Positions 8,849 to 16,712 of a stretch of 40,101 nt of DNA are shown here, one piece after another. The position numbers and the translations under genes are program-made. This DNA is from JAMOQA01 sp964582785 (GTDB lineage Bacteria > Acidobacteriota > Polarisedimenticolia > J045): contig CAZOTT010000014.1 in assembly GCA_964582785.1 (NCBI GenBank), positions 1 through 40,101 of the forward strand, in the 5' to 3' direction. How positions within the stretch are numbered: the stretch's first letter is position 1; each line of letters opens with the position of its first letter. The notes beneath the pieces were generated by a model. The model made no database searches. It was not told the DNA's origin and saw only the letters and a program-made list of their open reading frames with translations.

Positions 8849-10930
8849 TCAAGCCGGGGGCGCGGGAAGTTCCGCCCGCAGTTCCAGTTCCCGGGCTTCC
8901 GCCGGGGCGACGAGGAGGAGCGCGATCCCCTGGAGGACCCCCTCGAACCCGTCCTCGGTCCGCAGCAGGGTCCGCAGGGGCCAGGAGATGACCGCGAGCG
9001 GCCGGGCCGGGACCAGCCGCAGCCGCGCCGGGAGGGGACCCCGGTCGACCTCCAGGGTTTCCACCACCCCGAGGTCCCGGGGAGCGGCCCCGGCGTCCAC
9101 CGTCCGCTCGGTCCCCCCCGGCTCCCGGAACCGGACCAGTGCTCCCGCGGGACAGGCCACGTTCCACTCGACGGCCAGCCGGAAGGGCCCTTCCGGCCGT
9201 TCCTCCAGCAGGTGGACGAACCGCAGGACCGTCGCCCCGGGGTTCCACGAGACCCGGCGCTCGGCCCGGACGGGATCCCGCCGCAGGACCCGCACCACCC
9301 TCCCGCCGGGGCCGGCCGCGAGGCCCACCGGTCCGAACCAGGCTGCCCGGCCGGGGTCCTCCCGCATCGTCGCGGCGGGGTCGAGGGGAAACCGGACCAG
9401 CCGTTCCACCGCGGCGAGACGGGGGGCGAGATCCCACCCCGCCTCCCGGAGCTGGCGCGGAGTCGGCCGCGGTTCCCGCTCGTGGATCGACCGGGGACCG
9501 CCGGTCCCTCCCGGGGACCCCGCGGGGTCCCCGTCCTCGCCGGGCAGCCCGTGGTAGGCCTCCCGCCAGCGGGCGACCGTGTCGAACGGTGCGTCGGGGA
9601 GGTCCCAGCGGGCCCAGTGCGCCAGTCCGCCCCCGTGGCGTCCCCAGAGCACGAACCGGCCCGGCCCCTCCCCCGCGAGAACGTCCGGGATCCCGTCCCC
9701 GTCCAGGTCTCCCGGGAGGAGCACCTCGGGGGTGCCCCCGGCGGTGGCCAGTCGCCGTTCCGCTTCGAGCACCTCCCGGGAGGCCGCGTTGCGCAGCACG
9801 GGCAGGTACAGGCCGCCGAACAGGCCGTGCCAGTACGGGCAGTTGACCTGGGACCGGTAGAGGGACCGGCGCGCCTCCGCCAGGGGATGTCCCGCAACAT
9901 CCTCCGCCGCGGCGAGGGACCGGCTCGCGGCGAGCATCCGCTTGTGCAGCAGGTCGGCTTCCGGGTAGCGGGACAGGAACACCTGGAAATGGGCTCCCCG
10001 GAGGAAGGGGCGCGCCTCCTCCGCGAGGCCCGCTTCCCGGAGGCGGGCGGTGAGCCCCCTCCTGGCCCGCTGCCAGGCGGGGGGCAGCGCCCACTCGCCG
10101 AGTTCCTCGTAGGAGGTCGTCGGCGGGTACACCCGGCCGCGGGGCGCGTGTTCGCGGACCGTGCTGCCGGGGTGGGCGGTTTCCACCCACGGGGTCTCCT
10201 CCAGGGCGGCGAGGAAGCGTTCCAGCCAGCCTTCCTCCCACAGCCAGGAGAACGTTCCCGGCCAGAGCCCGAACTTCTCCCCGTCGTCGCCGTAGGTGAC
10301 CGCCCGAACGCCCCGCGCGGCCAGGCCGGCGAGGTGGGCGAGGGTTTCCCCCGGTTCCCGGAAGGGGATCGTGTACCGCAGGTGGTGGTCGATCGGGAAG
10401 AGGGCGAGGGCGGCGCCCCGGGACTCGGTGACGTAGAGGTCCGCCACGGGTGTCCCGGGAGGGATCCCCGCCAGGGTGAAGTGGGTGTCATCCAGGAGGG
10501 TGTACTCGAACCCGGCCGCCCGCAGCACCTCGGGCAGATCCGGCTGCCAGACCCGTTCCGCCAGCCAGCAGCCCCGGGGACGGACCCCGAGCCGGGACCG
10601 GAGCCAGCGGTTCATCACCTCCACCTGGCCGAGGGCGTCCCGCCCGGGAACCAGCGCCAGGATCGGCTCGTAGAACGGCCCGCCGAGCATCTCGAGCTGG
10701 CCCCGCTCCACCAGGGCGGCCAGGCGGTCCACCGCGCCCGGCCGGTGGGTTTCGATCCACTCGAGGAGCGCCCCGGTCACGTGCAGGGCGAACCGCACGC
10801 CGGGGTGGCGCTCGAACGCCTCGAGGGTCGGGCGGTAGGCCCGTTCCCAGGCCTCCTCGAAGACGTGCAGGAAGTTGCCGTGCGGCTGGTGGTCGTGGAG
10901 CACCAGGTGCAGGCGGATCCGAGGGGGCAC
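8849..10930 (-). CDS. GH57 4-alpha-glucanotransferase / alpha-amylase
   Basis: 693 residues, close to the roughly 660 of the Thermococcus litoralis 4-alpha-glucanotransferase. The enzyme transfers or hydrolyses alpha-1,4-glucan chains in glycogen or maltodextrin metabolism, in the cytoplasm (no signal peptide). GH57 regions are in order: HDHQPHGNF (13-20), GGPFYEPI (83-90), CWLAERVWQP with nucleophile Glu125, TYGDDGEKFGLWP with acid/base Asp215 or 216, and WEEGWLERFL. The middle and C-terminal domains match the DUF1926/DUF1925 layout, including LPGDLDGDGIPDVLAGEGP and REAYHG. An Asp/Pro/Gly insert near residue 460-480 (GEDGDPAGSPGGTGG) is unusual. The GTG start has AAGGAG 6 nt upstream. It follows the PLP-fold gene by 64 bp. 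glgC further on supplies the same glucan pool. Confidence 0.93.
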   Translation of the reverse strand: MPPRIRLHLVLHDHQPHGNFLHVFEEAWERAYRPTLEAFERHPGVRFALHVTGALLEWIETHRPGAVDRLAALVERGQLEMLGGPFYEPILALVPGRDALGQVEVMNRWLRSRLGVRPRGCWLAERVWQPDLPEVLRAAGFEYTLLDDTHFTLAGIPPGTPVADLYVTESRGAALALFPIDHHLRYTIPFREPGETLAHLAGLAARGVRAVTYGDDGEKFGLWPGTFSWLWEEGWLERFLAALEETPWVETAHPGSTVREHAPRGRVYPPTTSYEELGEWALPPAWQRARRGLTARLREAGLAEEARPFLRGAHFQVFLSRYPEADLLHKRMLAASRSLAAAEDVAGHPLAEARRSLYRSQVNCPYWHGLFGGLYLPVLRNAASREVLEAERRLATAGGTPEVLLPGDLDGDGIPDVLAGEGPGRFVLWGRHGGGLAHWARWDLPDAPFDTVARWREAYHGLPGEDGDPAGSPGGTGGPRSIHEREPRPTPRQLREAGWDLAPRLAAVERLVRFPLDPAATMREDPGRAAWFGPVGLAAGPGGRVVRVLRRDPVRAERRVSWNPGATVLRFVHLLEERPEGPFRLAVEWNVACPAGALVRFREPGGTERTVDAGAAPRDLGVVETLEVDRGPLPARLRLVPARPLAVISWPLRTLLRTEDGFEGVLQGIALLLVAPAEARELELRAELPAPPA

Positions 10931-10994
10931 GGGCGTCTCCTTGCGGGGCGGAGCCGGGGGCGTCCGGGAAAAGCGATTCTCGCCGAACGGGTCT

Positions 10995-11915
10995 TCAGTG
11001 CGCCACCGGGTCCGGCTGCCGGCTCCCGGCCACCCGCCACACGGACCCGACCAGGGCCTCGATCTCCGCCTCGCCGTGGCCCGGTCCCGGGAAGACCCGG
11101 AGCACCGCGCCCGGTTCCCCGGGCAGCGGGGCGGCGGTGGGAGACGCCGCGTCGACGAGGATCCCGAAACTTTCCTCGAGAATCGCCGCCGCCTCCTCGG
11201 CGGGCCAGCCGGCCAGGGAGAAGCTGACCAGGCCCGGCGCGTAGGTGTCCCGGGCGCGGGGCCAGGTCACGATCCCCTCCCTGGCCTCGAGGGCCGAGCG
11301 GATCCACTCGTCCCAGGCGAGGACGGTTTCCGCCCCCTCGGGCGGGGCGGCCGGGGCGGGAGGGGGACCGTCCGGGGACAGTTCCACCGCCAGCCACGGC
11401 CCGTCCTCCGCCGGCTGGAAGGGACGCTCGGGGGCGAGGAGCGCGGCCGTGCCGGGCCAGGGGATCGCCAGCTCGAGGGCGGGTTCGTACAGGGCGAAGC
11501 CGATGTCGAGGAGGAGACCGCCGGGGACCGCGCGGGCCACCTCCTCGAGAAGCGGCGGATCGGCCAGGACCCCGAGGGGGGAGGCGAGGGACAGGAGGCA
11601 CCGCGCGCCGCTGCCGGCCCGTTCGAGGGCCAGGAACAGGCTCGGGCGGTCCGGGAGACCGTCCCGGTCCGGCGGCACCAGCGTGACGGCGGCGTTCGCG
11701 AGGGAACACGCGGCTTCCACGAGGACCGGCGGCCCCCCGGCGGAAACCACCAGGGGCCGGGGCGTTCTCCCGCCGCCGCAGATCCGGGACAGGAGCTCGG
11801 CCGGTGTTCCCTGCCGGAAGCTGCCGCCCCCCGCGATCCAGGGGTCGAGGATCCCCCGCAGGGGGGACCGCCCCCCCGCGAACCCGGCCGCGGCACCCGC
11901 GCGAAAGTCGATCAT
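10995..11915 (-). CDS. Class V aminotransferase-fold protein lacking an evident PLP lysine
   Basis: 306 residues from ATG 11915 (a GTG one codon upstream is the alternative). The fold is inferred from the C-terminal small domain: APGLVSFSLAGWPAEEAAAI, then FGILVDAAS, then VLRVFPGPGHGEAEIEALVG. These match, in order and spacing, the end of cysteine-desulfurase-like PLP enzymes. The large domain has PGGLLLDIGFALYEP, which matches the Asp strand that contacts PLP, but about 25 residues later, where family members have a His-Lys pair, it reads ALLAPERPFQPAEDGPW with no lysine. If the alignment is right the protein cannot form the Schiff base and is a pseudoenzyme. The gene precedes GH57 on the same strand. 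Function unknown; the family call is moderate. Confidence 0.55.
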   Translation of the reverse strand: MIDFRAGAAAGFAGGRSPLRGILDPWIAGGGSFRQGTPAELLSRICGGGRTPRPLVVSAGGPPVLVEAACSLANAAVTLVPPDRDGLPDRPSLFLALERAGSGARCLLSLASPLGVLADPPLLEEVARAVPGGLLLDIGFALYEPALELAIPWPGTAALLAPERPFQPAEDGPWLAVELSPDGPPPAPAAPPEGAETVLAWDEWIRSALEAREGIVTWPRARDTYAPGLVSFSLAGWPAEEAAAILEESFGILVDAASPTAAPLPGEPGAVLRVFPGPGHGEAEIEALVGSVWRVAGSRQPDPVAH

Positions 11916-11992
11916 CACCCCCCCCATCGGCCCCCGGCCGCCCTTCTTGAAGGGGCGCCGCCTCCGGGTCATGCTCCCCGCCGGAGGATCCC

Positions 11993-13033
11993 GTGCCGCG
12001 CCGTGTCCCCCCTGTTCCCCCCCGTTCGATCGTGGTCGCCCAGCTGGCGTTCATCGGCGACATGGTCTTTGCGACTCCTCTCGTCTCCCGGCTGCGGGAG
12101 TCGTTCCCGCGGGCCACCCTGGCCGTGGTCGGCCGCCCCGCCGCCGTGGACGTGCTGGCGGCCGATCCGCGGGTGGACGTCCTGGTTCCCTACGACAAGG
12201 ATCGGCGGGACCGGGGCCTCGCGGGCCTGGTGCGGACGGCGCGGAAGGTGCGCCGCCTCCGGCCGGACCTCTTCCTCGGGGTGAGCCGCTCCTTCCGCAC
12301 GACGCTCCTGGCCGCCCTCTCGGGTGCGCCGGTGCGGGTCGGGTTCCGGGGCCGCGGCGCCCGGGTGGGCTACCGGCTGACCGTCCCGCGGGACCCCGCG
12401 GACCCCTTTCCGCGGCGCCCACTGGCGCTGCTCGACCCCCTGGGGATTCCCCGGGGGGAGCCGCCGATGGAACTGCAGCTGCGCCCGGGAGCCCTCGGGG
12501 CCGCGCGCCGGGCGCTGCGGGAGGCGGGCTGGCGGGGGGAACCCGTCGCGGCCCTCGCGCCCGGGGCCCACTACGCGACGAAACGGTGGCCCGCGGCCCA
12601 CTGGGAATCCCTGCTCGATCGCCTGCTGTCCGAGGGCCGGTTCCGCCCCGCCCTCTACGGCGGCCCGGCCGAGGACCGGCTGATCGCCCGGCTCCTGGCG
12701 GGGCGGTCCGGCGTCCTCGACCGGCGGGGGATCGGGATCCGGGGGGTCGTGGGGGAACTGGCCCTGGCCGCGGTCTTTGCCGGCGGGGATTCCGGCCCCG
12801 CCCACATCGCCCGGGCGGTGGGGACGCCGGTGGTCGTCCTCCACGGTCCGACCGACCCGGGGCCCCTCGACTGGGGCCCGGGCTGTCGCGTCCTGACCGT
12901 CGACCTGGCCTGCCGCCCGTGCAGTCCCCACGGGGATGCCGCGTGCCCGGAAGGACATCACCGCTGCCTCCTGGACATCACCCCGGAACGGGTCCACGCG
13001 GCGATCCGGGACGCCGCCGGCGGGCTGGTGTAG
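11993..13033 (+). CDS. Glycosyltransferase family 9 (heptosyltransferase-like)
   Basis: 346 residues, standard GT9 length. GT9 enzymes add ADP-heptose to lipopolysaccharide core at the inner face of the cytoplasmic membrane. N-terminal Rossmann domain: SIVVAQLAFIGDMVFATPLV, the typical start with the acceptor-binding Asp, then FPRATLAVVGRPAAVDVLA. C-terminal donor domain: VAALAPGAHYATKRWPAAHW, ALYGGPAEDRLI, then FAGGDSGPAHIARAVGTPVV and VLHGPTDP, which is the ADP-heptose pocket signature. A CRPCSPHGDAACPEGHHRC cluster near the end is also seen in many WaaF/RfaF homologues. The GTG start is supported by GGAGGA 4 nt upstream. It implies an LPS-like outer membrane. The 170-residue gene follows 26 bp later on the same strand. 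Confidence 0.92.
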   Translation: MPRRVPPVPPRSIVVAQLAFIGDMVFATPLVSRLRESFPRATLAVVGRPAAVDVLAADPRVDVLVPYDKDRRDRGLAGLVRTARKVRRLRPDLFLGVSRSFRTTLLAALSGAPVRVGFRGRGARVGYRLTVPRDPADPFPRRPLALLDPLGIPRGEPPMELQLRPGALGAARRALREAGWRGEPVAALAPGAHYATKRWPAAHWESLLDRLLSEGRFRPALYGGPAEDRLIARLLAGRSGVLDRRGIGIRGVVGELALAAVFAGGDSGPAHIARAVGTPVVVLHGPTDPGPLDWGPGCRVLTVDLACRPCSPHGDAACPEGHHRCLLDITPERVHAAIRDAAGGLV

Positions 13034-13059
13034 GCTGCTGCCGGAAAGGAGGACTCGAG

Positions 13060-13572
13060 ATGGCCGGCCTGACCGCTCGCTCGATCTGGAACTCCCTGCC
13101 CCGGGAACGGAGGGCCCGGCTGGCCCTGTCCCTGTGGGAGGACGAGCGTCTTTCCCGGGAGGAACGCCTGTCCGTGCTGGCCCCCTGGCTCGCCGCCCGC
13201 GGCATGCGCCCCGCCTTTCTCGAGCGCCTGCCCCGGCAGCGCCGCGCGGAACAGATGGCCCTGGGCGGTCTCCCGGAGGAGACCGCGAGCCAGGTGCTGG
13301 CGAGCTGGCACCTGGTGCACCGGCGGCCGATGCTGGCCCGGTTCCTGGATCTCCTCGGGATTCCCCACGAGGAGGGCGTCATCCAGGAGGACGTGGAGTC
13401 CCCCCCGTCCGGGGAGGCCCTGGCCGACGCGGTGGCGAAGCTGCGGGAGGAATTCCCGGAGGAGGACGTGGACCTGTACCTGCGGACCCTCTACTCCTCC
13501 GACGCGGTCACCTGGGCGGGCCTGGCGCCGCTCCTCGGCCTCGAGGGCGGGGAGGGAGAGGGGGAGGGCTGA
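13060..13572 (+). CDS. Conserved hypothetical protein, 170 residues
   Basis: A soluble, helix-rich protein with no signal peptide or membrane segment. Recognisable stretches are IWNSLPRERRARLALSLWED, PAFLERLPRQRRAEQMALGG, ASWHLVHRRPMLARFLDLLG and FPEEDVDLYLRTLYSSDAVT. I have the impression of similar short proteins in Acidobacteria-like genomes but know of no function. The ATG has a strong AAAGGAGG ribosome-binding site 7 nt upstream. It lies 26 bp after the GT9 gene, so co-transcription is likely. The C-terminus ends in a Gly/Glu run (GGEGEGEG). There are no Cys pairs, nucleotide motifs or catalytic triads to suggest enzymatic activity. Confidence 0.8.
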   Translation: MAGLTARSIWNSLPRERRARLALSLWEDERLSREERLSVLAPWLAARGMRPAFLERLPRQRRAEQMALGGLPEETASQVLASWHLVHRRPMLARFLDLLGIPHEEGVIQEDVESPPSGEALADAVAKLREEFPEEDVDLYLRTLYSSDAVTWAGLAPLLGLEGGEGEGEG

Positions 13573-13625
13573 GCCGGGCCGCGGTTCCCGGAGCGCCCCC
13601 CGCAACCGTTCGCTCGCCGGTGCGT

Positions 13626-13659
13626 TATACTTGACGGAGCCCGGGGAGTGGCCCCGGGC
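13626..13659 (+). promoter_or_regulatory. Candidate -10 element and leader hairpin before the hydrophobic small gene
   Basis: TATACT at 13626-13631 (5/6 to the -10 box), without a good -35. About 10 nt downstream, CCCGGGG-AGTGG-CCCCGGG (13641-13659) can form a 7-bp stem in the transcript just ahead of the GGAGGAG ribosome-binding site. This points to independent expression of the 95-residue gene. Confidence 0.4.
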
Positions 13660-13673
13660 CGGAGGAGCGGACG

Positions 13674-13961
13674 ATGTTCGAGTTCGGTTCCCTGCTGGTC
13701 CTCCTCCTGGGGACACTGGTGGCGGCGGGTTTCGTGCTCTTCGCGGCGGTGCGCCTGGGGCTGTTCCTGGTCCTCCTGCCCCTCAAGCTGGCCCTCGGCC
13801 TCGCCGTCGGGCTGGTGGGGGTTCTGGCCCTTCCCCTGCTGCTCGCCGTGCTGGTGCTCGGGGTCCTGGTGGCGGTGGTGGGCCTGCTGGCCCTGCCGCT
13901 GCTGCTTCCCCTGGCCGTGCTGGCCGGGCTGGTGATCCTGGGAGCCAGGGTCCTGGCCTGA
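13674..13961 (+). CDS. Small, extremely hydrophobic membrane protein
   Basis: 95 residues, almost entirely Leu/Val/Ala/Gly. It begins MFEFGSLLVLLLGTLVAAGF and continues with FVLFAAVRLGLFLVLLPLKL and further helices to the C-terminus. Three or four membrane-spanning helices fit, with only Arg and Lys at the loop positions. The ATG has GGAGGAG 6 nt upstream and a plausible promoter, which supports a real gene despite the simple sequence. The other two frames on this strand are also hydrophobic because of the repeated CTG/GTG codons, but only this one has a start and a ribosome-binding site. The family is not recognised and there are no functional residues. It stands 101 bp after the 170-residue gene and converges with the next gene. 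Confidence 0.65.
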   Translation: MFEFGSLLVLLLGTLVAAGFVLFAAVRLGLFLVLLPLKLALGLAVGLVGVLALPLLLAVLVLGVLVAVVGLLALPLLLPLAVLAGLVILGARVLA

Positions 13962-13992
13962 GGGGCGGGCCCCTTTCCCCGGGAAGACCCGG

Positions 13993-14478
13993 TCAGTCGA
14001 TCGCCAGGATCCGGACGATCTCTCCCTGCCCGGTGAGGAGCAGGCCCCTTCCCTCCCAGGTGGCCGGGAGGACGAGCCTCGTGTTCCGCGCGGAGAGGGG
14101 GCGCCACCGCCGGGGCGAGGACCAGCTCCCCGTGGCCGCCTCCGTCTTCACCAGGAGTTCCCGATCGTCGGGACACACGATCGCGTGGTGCCAGGATCCC
14201 GGGACATCCCCCGGCAACCGCCAGCGGACCCGGGACAGGTCCGGTCTCGCCTGGATCTCGACCAGGGGCATCGGCCAGCGCCGCGCGATGGCGAGTGCCA
14301 GGAGGTCGAGCCGCCGCGCCGTCTCGGCGTACTCCTCGACGAGGGCCCGGTCATCGGCGTCCATCCGCCCGAGGAAGTTCCACTCGATGGCGCCCGTGGA
14401 AGGTTTCCCCGCCCGGGCGGGCGGTCCCGGTGCGAGCGCCAGGAGGAGGACGAGCGAGGGCAGCAGCGGGCGGAGCAT
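13993..14478 (-). CDS. Secreted protein, 161 residues, unknown function
   Basis: Signal peptide MLRPLLPSLVLLLALAPGPP with cleavage near ARAG. The mature part starts GAIEWNFLGRMDADDRALVE and has a helical stretch (ETARRLDLLALAIARRW) followed by beta-rich sequence (SRVRWRLPGDVPGSWHHAIV, RLVLPATWEGRGLLLTGQG). There are no cysteine pairs, only one Cys in IVCPDDRELLV. No family recognised. The start has GGGAGG 7 nt upstream, but that site lies inside the right arm of a perfect 11-bp inverted repeat (14486-14511). The gene is convergent with the 95-residue gene and divergent from the nucleotidyltransferase gene. Confidence 0.7.
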   Translation of the reverse strand: MLRPLLPSLVLLLALAPGPPARAGKPSTGAIEWNFLGRMDADDRALVEEYAETARRLDLLALAIARRWPMPLVEIQARPDLSRVRWRLPGDVPGSWHHAIVCPDDRELLVKTEAATGSWSSPRRWRPLSARNTRLVLPATWEGRGLLLTGQGEIVRILAID

Positions 14479-14485
14479 CTGGGCG

Positions 14486-14511
14486 CCTCCCGGGCCGGAC
14501 GGCCCGGGAGG
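14486..14511. promoter_or_regulatory. Perfect 11-bp inverted repeat covering the ribosome-binding site of the 161-residue gene
   Basis: CCTCCCGGGCC, a 4-nt loop, then GGCCCGGGAGG (14486-14496 and 14501-14511). Read on the minus strand, the 3' arm is the Shine-Dalgarno of the gene starting at 14478, so an RNA hairpin would hide it. As DNA it would be a palindromic operator near the transcription start. A TTGACA box lies at 14537-14542 on the minus strand, but the matching -10 is poor. Confidence 0.5.
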
Positions 14512-14583
14512 AAACGTGCGGCCGGGAGGCCGGGGGTGTCAACCCGGGCCGGGATGGGGGATCATGGGCCCGGAGGCGGATCG

Positions 14584-15606
14584 TTGAGGCGGCAACGGCA
14601 GCTCGGGCGATGGGCGGGACGGGCCGCGGCCGGGCCGGGCCCCCTGGAGGTCCCCGCCGGGGTGCCGGTGGAAGCGCTCGCCCGCTACCTGGAGGGCCAC
14701 CGGCTGGCTCCCCGGGTCGGGGGCCGGCTCCTGCGGCGGGACCTGGAACCGGCCCCGGGCCAGGCCGGGGCCGAGCTGGAGCGGCGGCTCACCGCGGCCC
14801 ACCGGAAGTGCCTGGCGGAGGATGCCCTGTTCACCCAGGTACTCGGGGACCTCGGGGAGCGTGCGGCAGCGGCGGGGGTTCCCCTCGTCCTGCTCAAGGG
14901 GGCGGATCTCGCGTCCCGGCTCTACCGGCCCGGGGAACGGCCCCGCAACGACGTGGACCTTCTCGTCCGGCCGGGGGACCTCCAGGTCCTCGAGGAGATC
15001 CTCCGGGCGACGGGGTTCCGGCCCGATCACCCGGACCCCGCCCGGGCCCGTGCCCACTGGTTCGCGGTCACCTGGCGGCACGGGACCCGGCCCCGGGTCC
15101 AGGTGGACCTGCACTGGAACCTCGCCCGTCCCGGGCGGGCCCGGTGGAACCTGGACCGGGTGTTCGGGAGGACCGAGGAGGTCCCGGGCCTGCCCGGGTT
15201 CCGGCGGCTGGAGCGGCACGACCTGGCGTGCCACCTCGCCCTCCACGCGGTCGCCTTTCACGGGGCGTTCGGCCGGCACCTGTGGTGGCTGGACGTGCAC
15301 CTGCTGGCCCCGGGGCTGGACGAGGGAACCCTGGCCCGGCGGGCCCGGGAAACCGGGGCGGGGGTTGCCTGGCAGGTCGCGGAGGCGAGGGCCCGGGAAC
15401 TGTTCGGTCCGCCCGCCGCCGGCCCCCGGGGCCGGGCGGCGGCGATCCTGAGGATCGCGCGGCACTGGGAAGGCCGGGGAGACGCCCGGGCGGGCCGCTG
15501 GCTGGTCGCCCTGCTCGCCGTCGACCCGCCCTGGCAGGCGGCCCGGGTCGCCCTGGACGTCGCCCGGCGGACGGTGGTGCCCCACCGCGGGGGAAGGCGG
15601 GCCTGA
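14584..15606 (+). CDS. Nucleotidyltransferase-fold protein (NTP_transf_5-like), RiPP-cluster associated
   Basis: 340 residues from a TTG at 14584 with GGAGG 7 nt upstream; an ATG at 14554 in the same frame is the alternative but lacks a good site. The core is the pol-beta nucleotidyltransferase fold: AGVPLVLLKGADLASRLYRP then RPRNDVDLLVRPGDLQVLEE, with the paired Asp (DVD) metal ligands. A third acid lies in VQVDLHWNLARPG. After it a helical domain (RLERHDLACHLALHAVAFHG, GRHLWWLDVHLLAPG) matches the PF14907 group. As I recall, this group occurs with PqqD and HprK-like genes in RiPP and exosortase-type loci, where its substrate is unknown. It converges on the radical SAM gene with 17 bp between stops, so it belongs to the locus but not to the same transcript. 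Confidence 0.8.
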   Translation: MRRQRQLGRWAGRAAAGPGPLEVPAGVPVEALARYLEGHRLAPRVGGRLLRRDLEPAPGQAGAELERRLTAAHRKCLAEDALFTQVLGDLGERAAAAGVPLVLLKGADLASRLYRPGERPRNDVDLLVRPGDLQVLEEILRATGFRPDHPDPARARAHWFAVTWRHGTRPRVQVDLHWNLARPGRARWNLDRVFGRTEEVPGLPGFRRLERHDLACHLALHAVAFHGAFGRHLWWLDVHLLAPGLDEGTLARRARETGAGVAWQVAEARARELFGPPAAGPRGRAAAILRIARHWEGRGDARAGRWLVALLAVDPPWQAARVALDVARRTVVPHRGGRRA

Positions 15607-15623
15607 AGGATTCCGGGGGCCGG

Positions 15624-16712
15624 TCAGAGGTCGCAGCCCGGCAGGTCCGCGGCCAGGATCTCCCCGATCCTCTCCCGCAGTTCCGGCGGCCCGGTCTCCC
15701 AGGCGCTGCGCCGGACCCGGGTCTCCGCGCAGGTCCGGCGGGGGACCGCCCGGTAGTCCCCCTCCTCCGCCCTGGCGTCGAGCAGGCAGCGCCCGCACCA
15801 GGACCAGAGCTCGCAGTCCCGACACCCGGGCATGTCCGCGGCGACCAGGTTGCGCAGGCGCAGGAGCAGGGGAGACGTCTCCCAGATCTCCCGGAAGGAC
15901 TGCCGGCGCAGGTCCCCGGCCGGGGGGAACCGGGAGGAGCAGGGGAAAACGAGCCCCCGGGCGTCCACCAGGGCGACCCGCCGGGCCGTCGCGCAGACCG
16001 CCTCCCCCGGGTCCGGGGGGGAACCGTGGCCGGGGGGAATCGCGATCGCCAGCAGGGGGTCCTCGGCGAGGCGGGTGCGTTCTCCCGGGCGCGGGTCGTG
16101 GTCGAGAGGCGCCGGGTCCAGGTCGTTGCGGACGATGAGGTGCGGGTCGAAGCGCCAGCGCGCCCCCACGGAGTCGGCGAAGGCGGCCACCTCCCGCCAG
16201 GTCTCGACCGTCTCGTGCAGGATCGGTGCCTTGACGACCACCGGCACGCCGTGTTCCCGGAGCAGCCGGATCCCCGCCAGGGTGCGGGCGTGGGAACCGC
16301 GCAGGCCGGTCACCCGCTCGTGGACGGCGGGGTCCATGGCGAAGAGGGAGACCTCGACGGCGAGCACGCCCGCCTCGCGGAGCAGGCGGGCATGTTCCTC
16401 CCGGACCAGGGTCGCGTTCGTGAACAGGCGCAGGGCGAACCCGAGCTCCCGGGCCCGCCGCACCAGCCGCGGCAGGTCCCGGCGGAGAAGGGGCTCTCCC
16501 CCGGTGAAGGTGAGAAAGAGCGTTCCCGCCTCCCGCAGCTCCCCGAGGATCCGGAGGACCTCCCCGGTGTCCAGCTCCCCGGAGGTGTCCTCGAGGTCGA
16601 CGTAGCAGTGAACGCACCGCTCGTTGCAGCGGCGGGTCAGCTCGAACTGGACGGACAGGGGGACCGTCTCCCGGAGGGCCCGGTCCATCAGGGCGGAAAG
16701 GTGGCGGCTCAT
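15624..16712 (-). CDS. Radical SAM/SPASM peptide-modifying enzyme
   Basis: 362 residues. The radical SAM cluster motif CNERCVHC has Cys29, Cys33 and Cys36. TFTGGEPLLRRDL is the SAM-binding GGE motif. The C-terminal SPASM domain carries two auxiliary Fe-S clusters: Cys240, GLVFPC (Cys258), then C297-x2-C300-x5-C306-x2-C309 and Cys328. Enzymes with this layout (PqqE, anaerobic sulfatase maturase, sactisynthases, mycofactocin MftC) install C-C or thioether bonds in peptides. The likely substrate is the 42-residue peptide at 17708-17836, with the PqqD at 21299-21622 as chaperone, since this enzyme has no N-terminal PqqD-like domain of its own. ATG 16712 overlaps the kinase gene's stop by 4 bp. 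Chemistry inferred from family; substrate by context. Confidence 0.93.
   Translation of the reverse strand: MSRHLSALMDRALRETVPLSVQFELTRRCNERCVHCYVDLEDTSGELDTGEVLRILGELREAGTLFLTFTGGEPLLRRDLPRLVRRARELGFALRLFTNATLVREEHARLLREAGVLAVEVSLFAMDPAVHERVTGLRGSHARTLAGIRLLREHGVPVVVKAPILHETVETWREVAAFADSVGARWRFDPHLIVRNDLDPAPLDHDPRPGERTRLAEDPLLAIAIPPGHGSPPDPGEAVCATARRVALVDARGLVFPCSSRFPPAGDLRRQSFREIWETSPLLLRLRNLVAADMPGCRDCELWSWCGRCLLDARAEEGDYRAVPRRTCAETRVRRSAWETGPPELRERIGEILAADLPGCDL

Noticed and set aside
9685..9720. DLDGDGIPDVLAGEG in the GH57 protein read as an FG-GAP/integrin-type Ca site
   Set aside because: A similar Asp/Gly stretch is normal in the central domain of GH57 glucanotransferases, so it is not a separate fused domain.
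14554..14583. ATG 14554 as start of the nucleotidyltransferase-fold gene
   Set aside because: In frame but without ribosome-binding site; the added residues are Gly/Pro. TTG 14584 has GGAGG at 7 nt.
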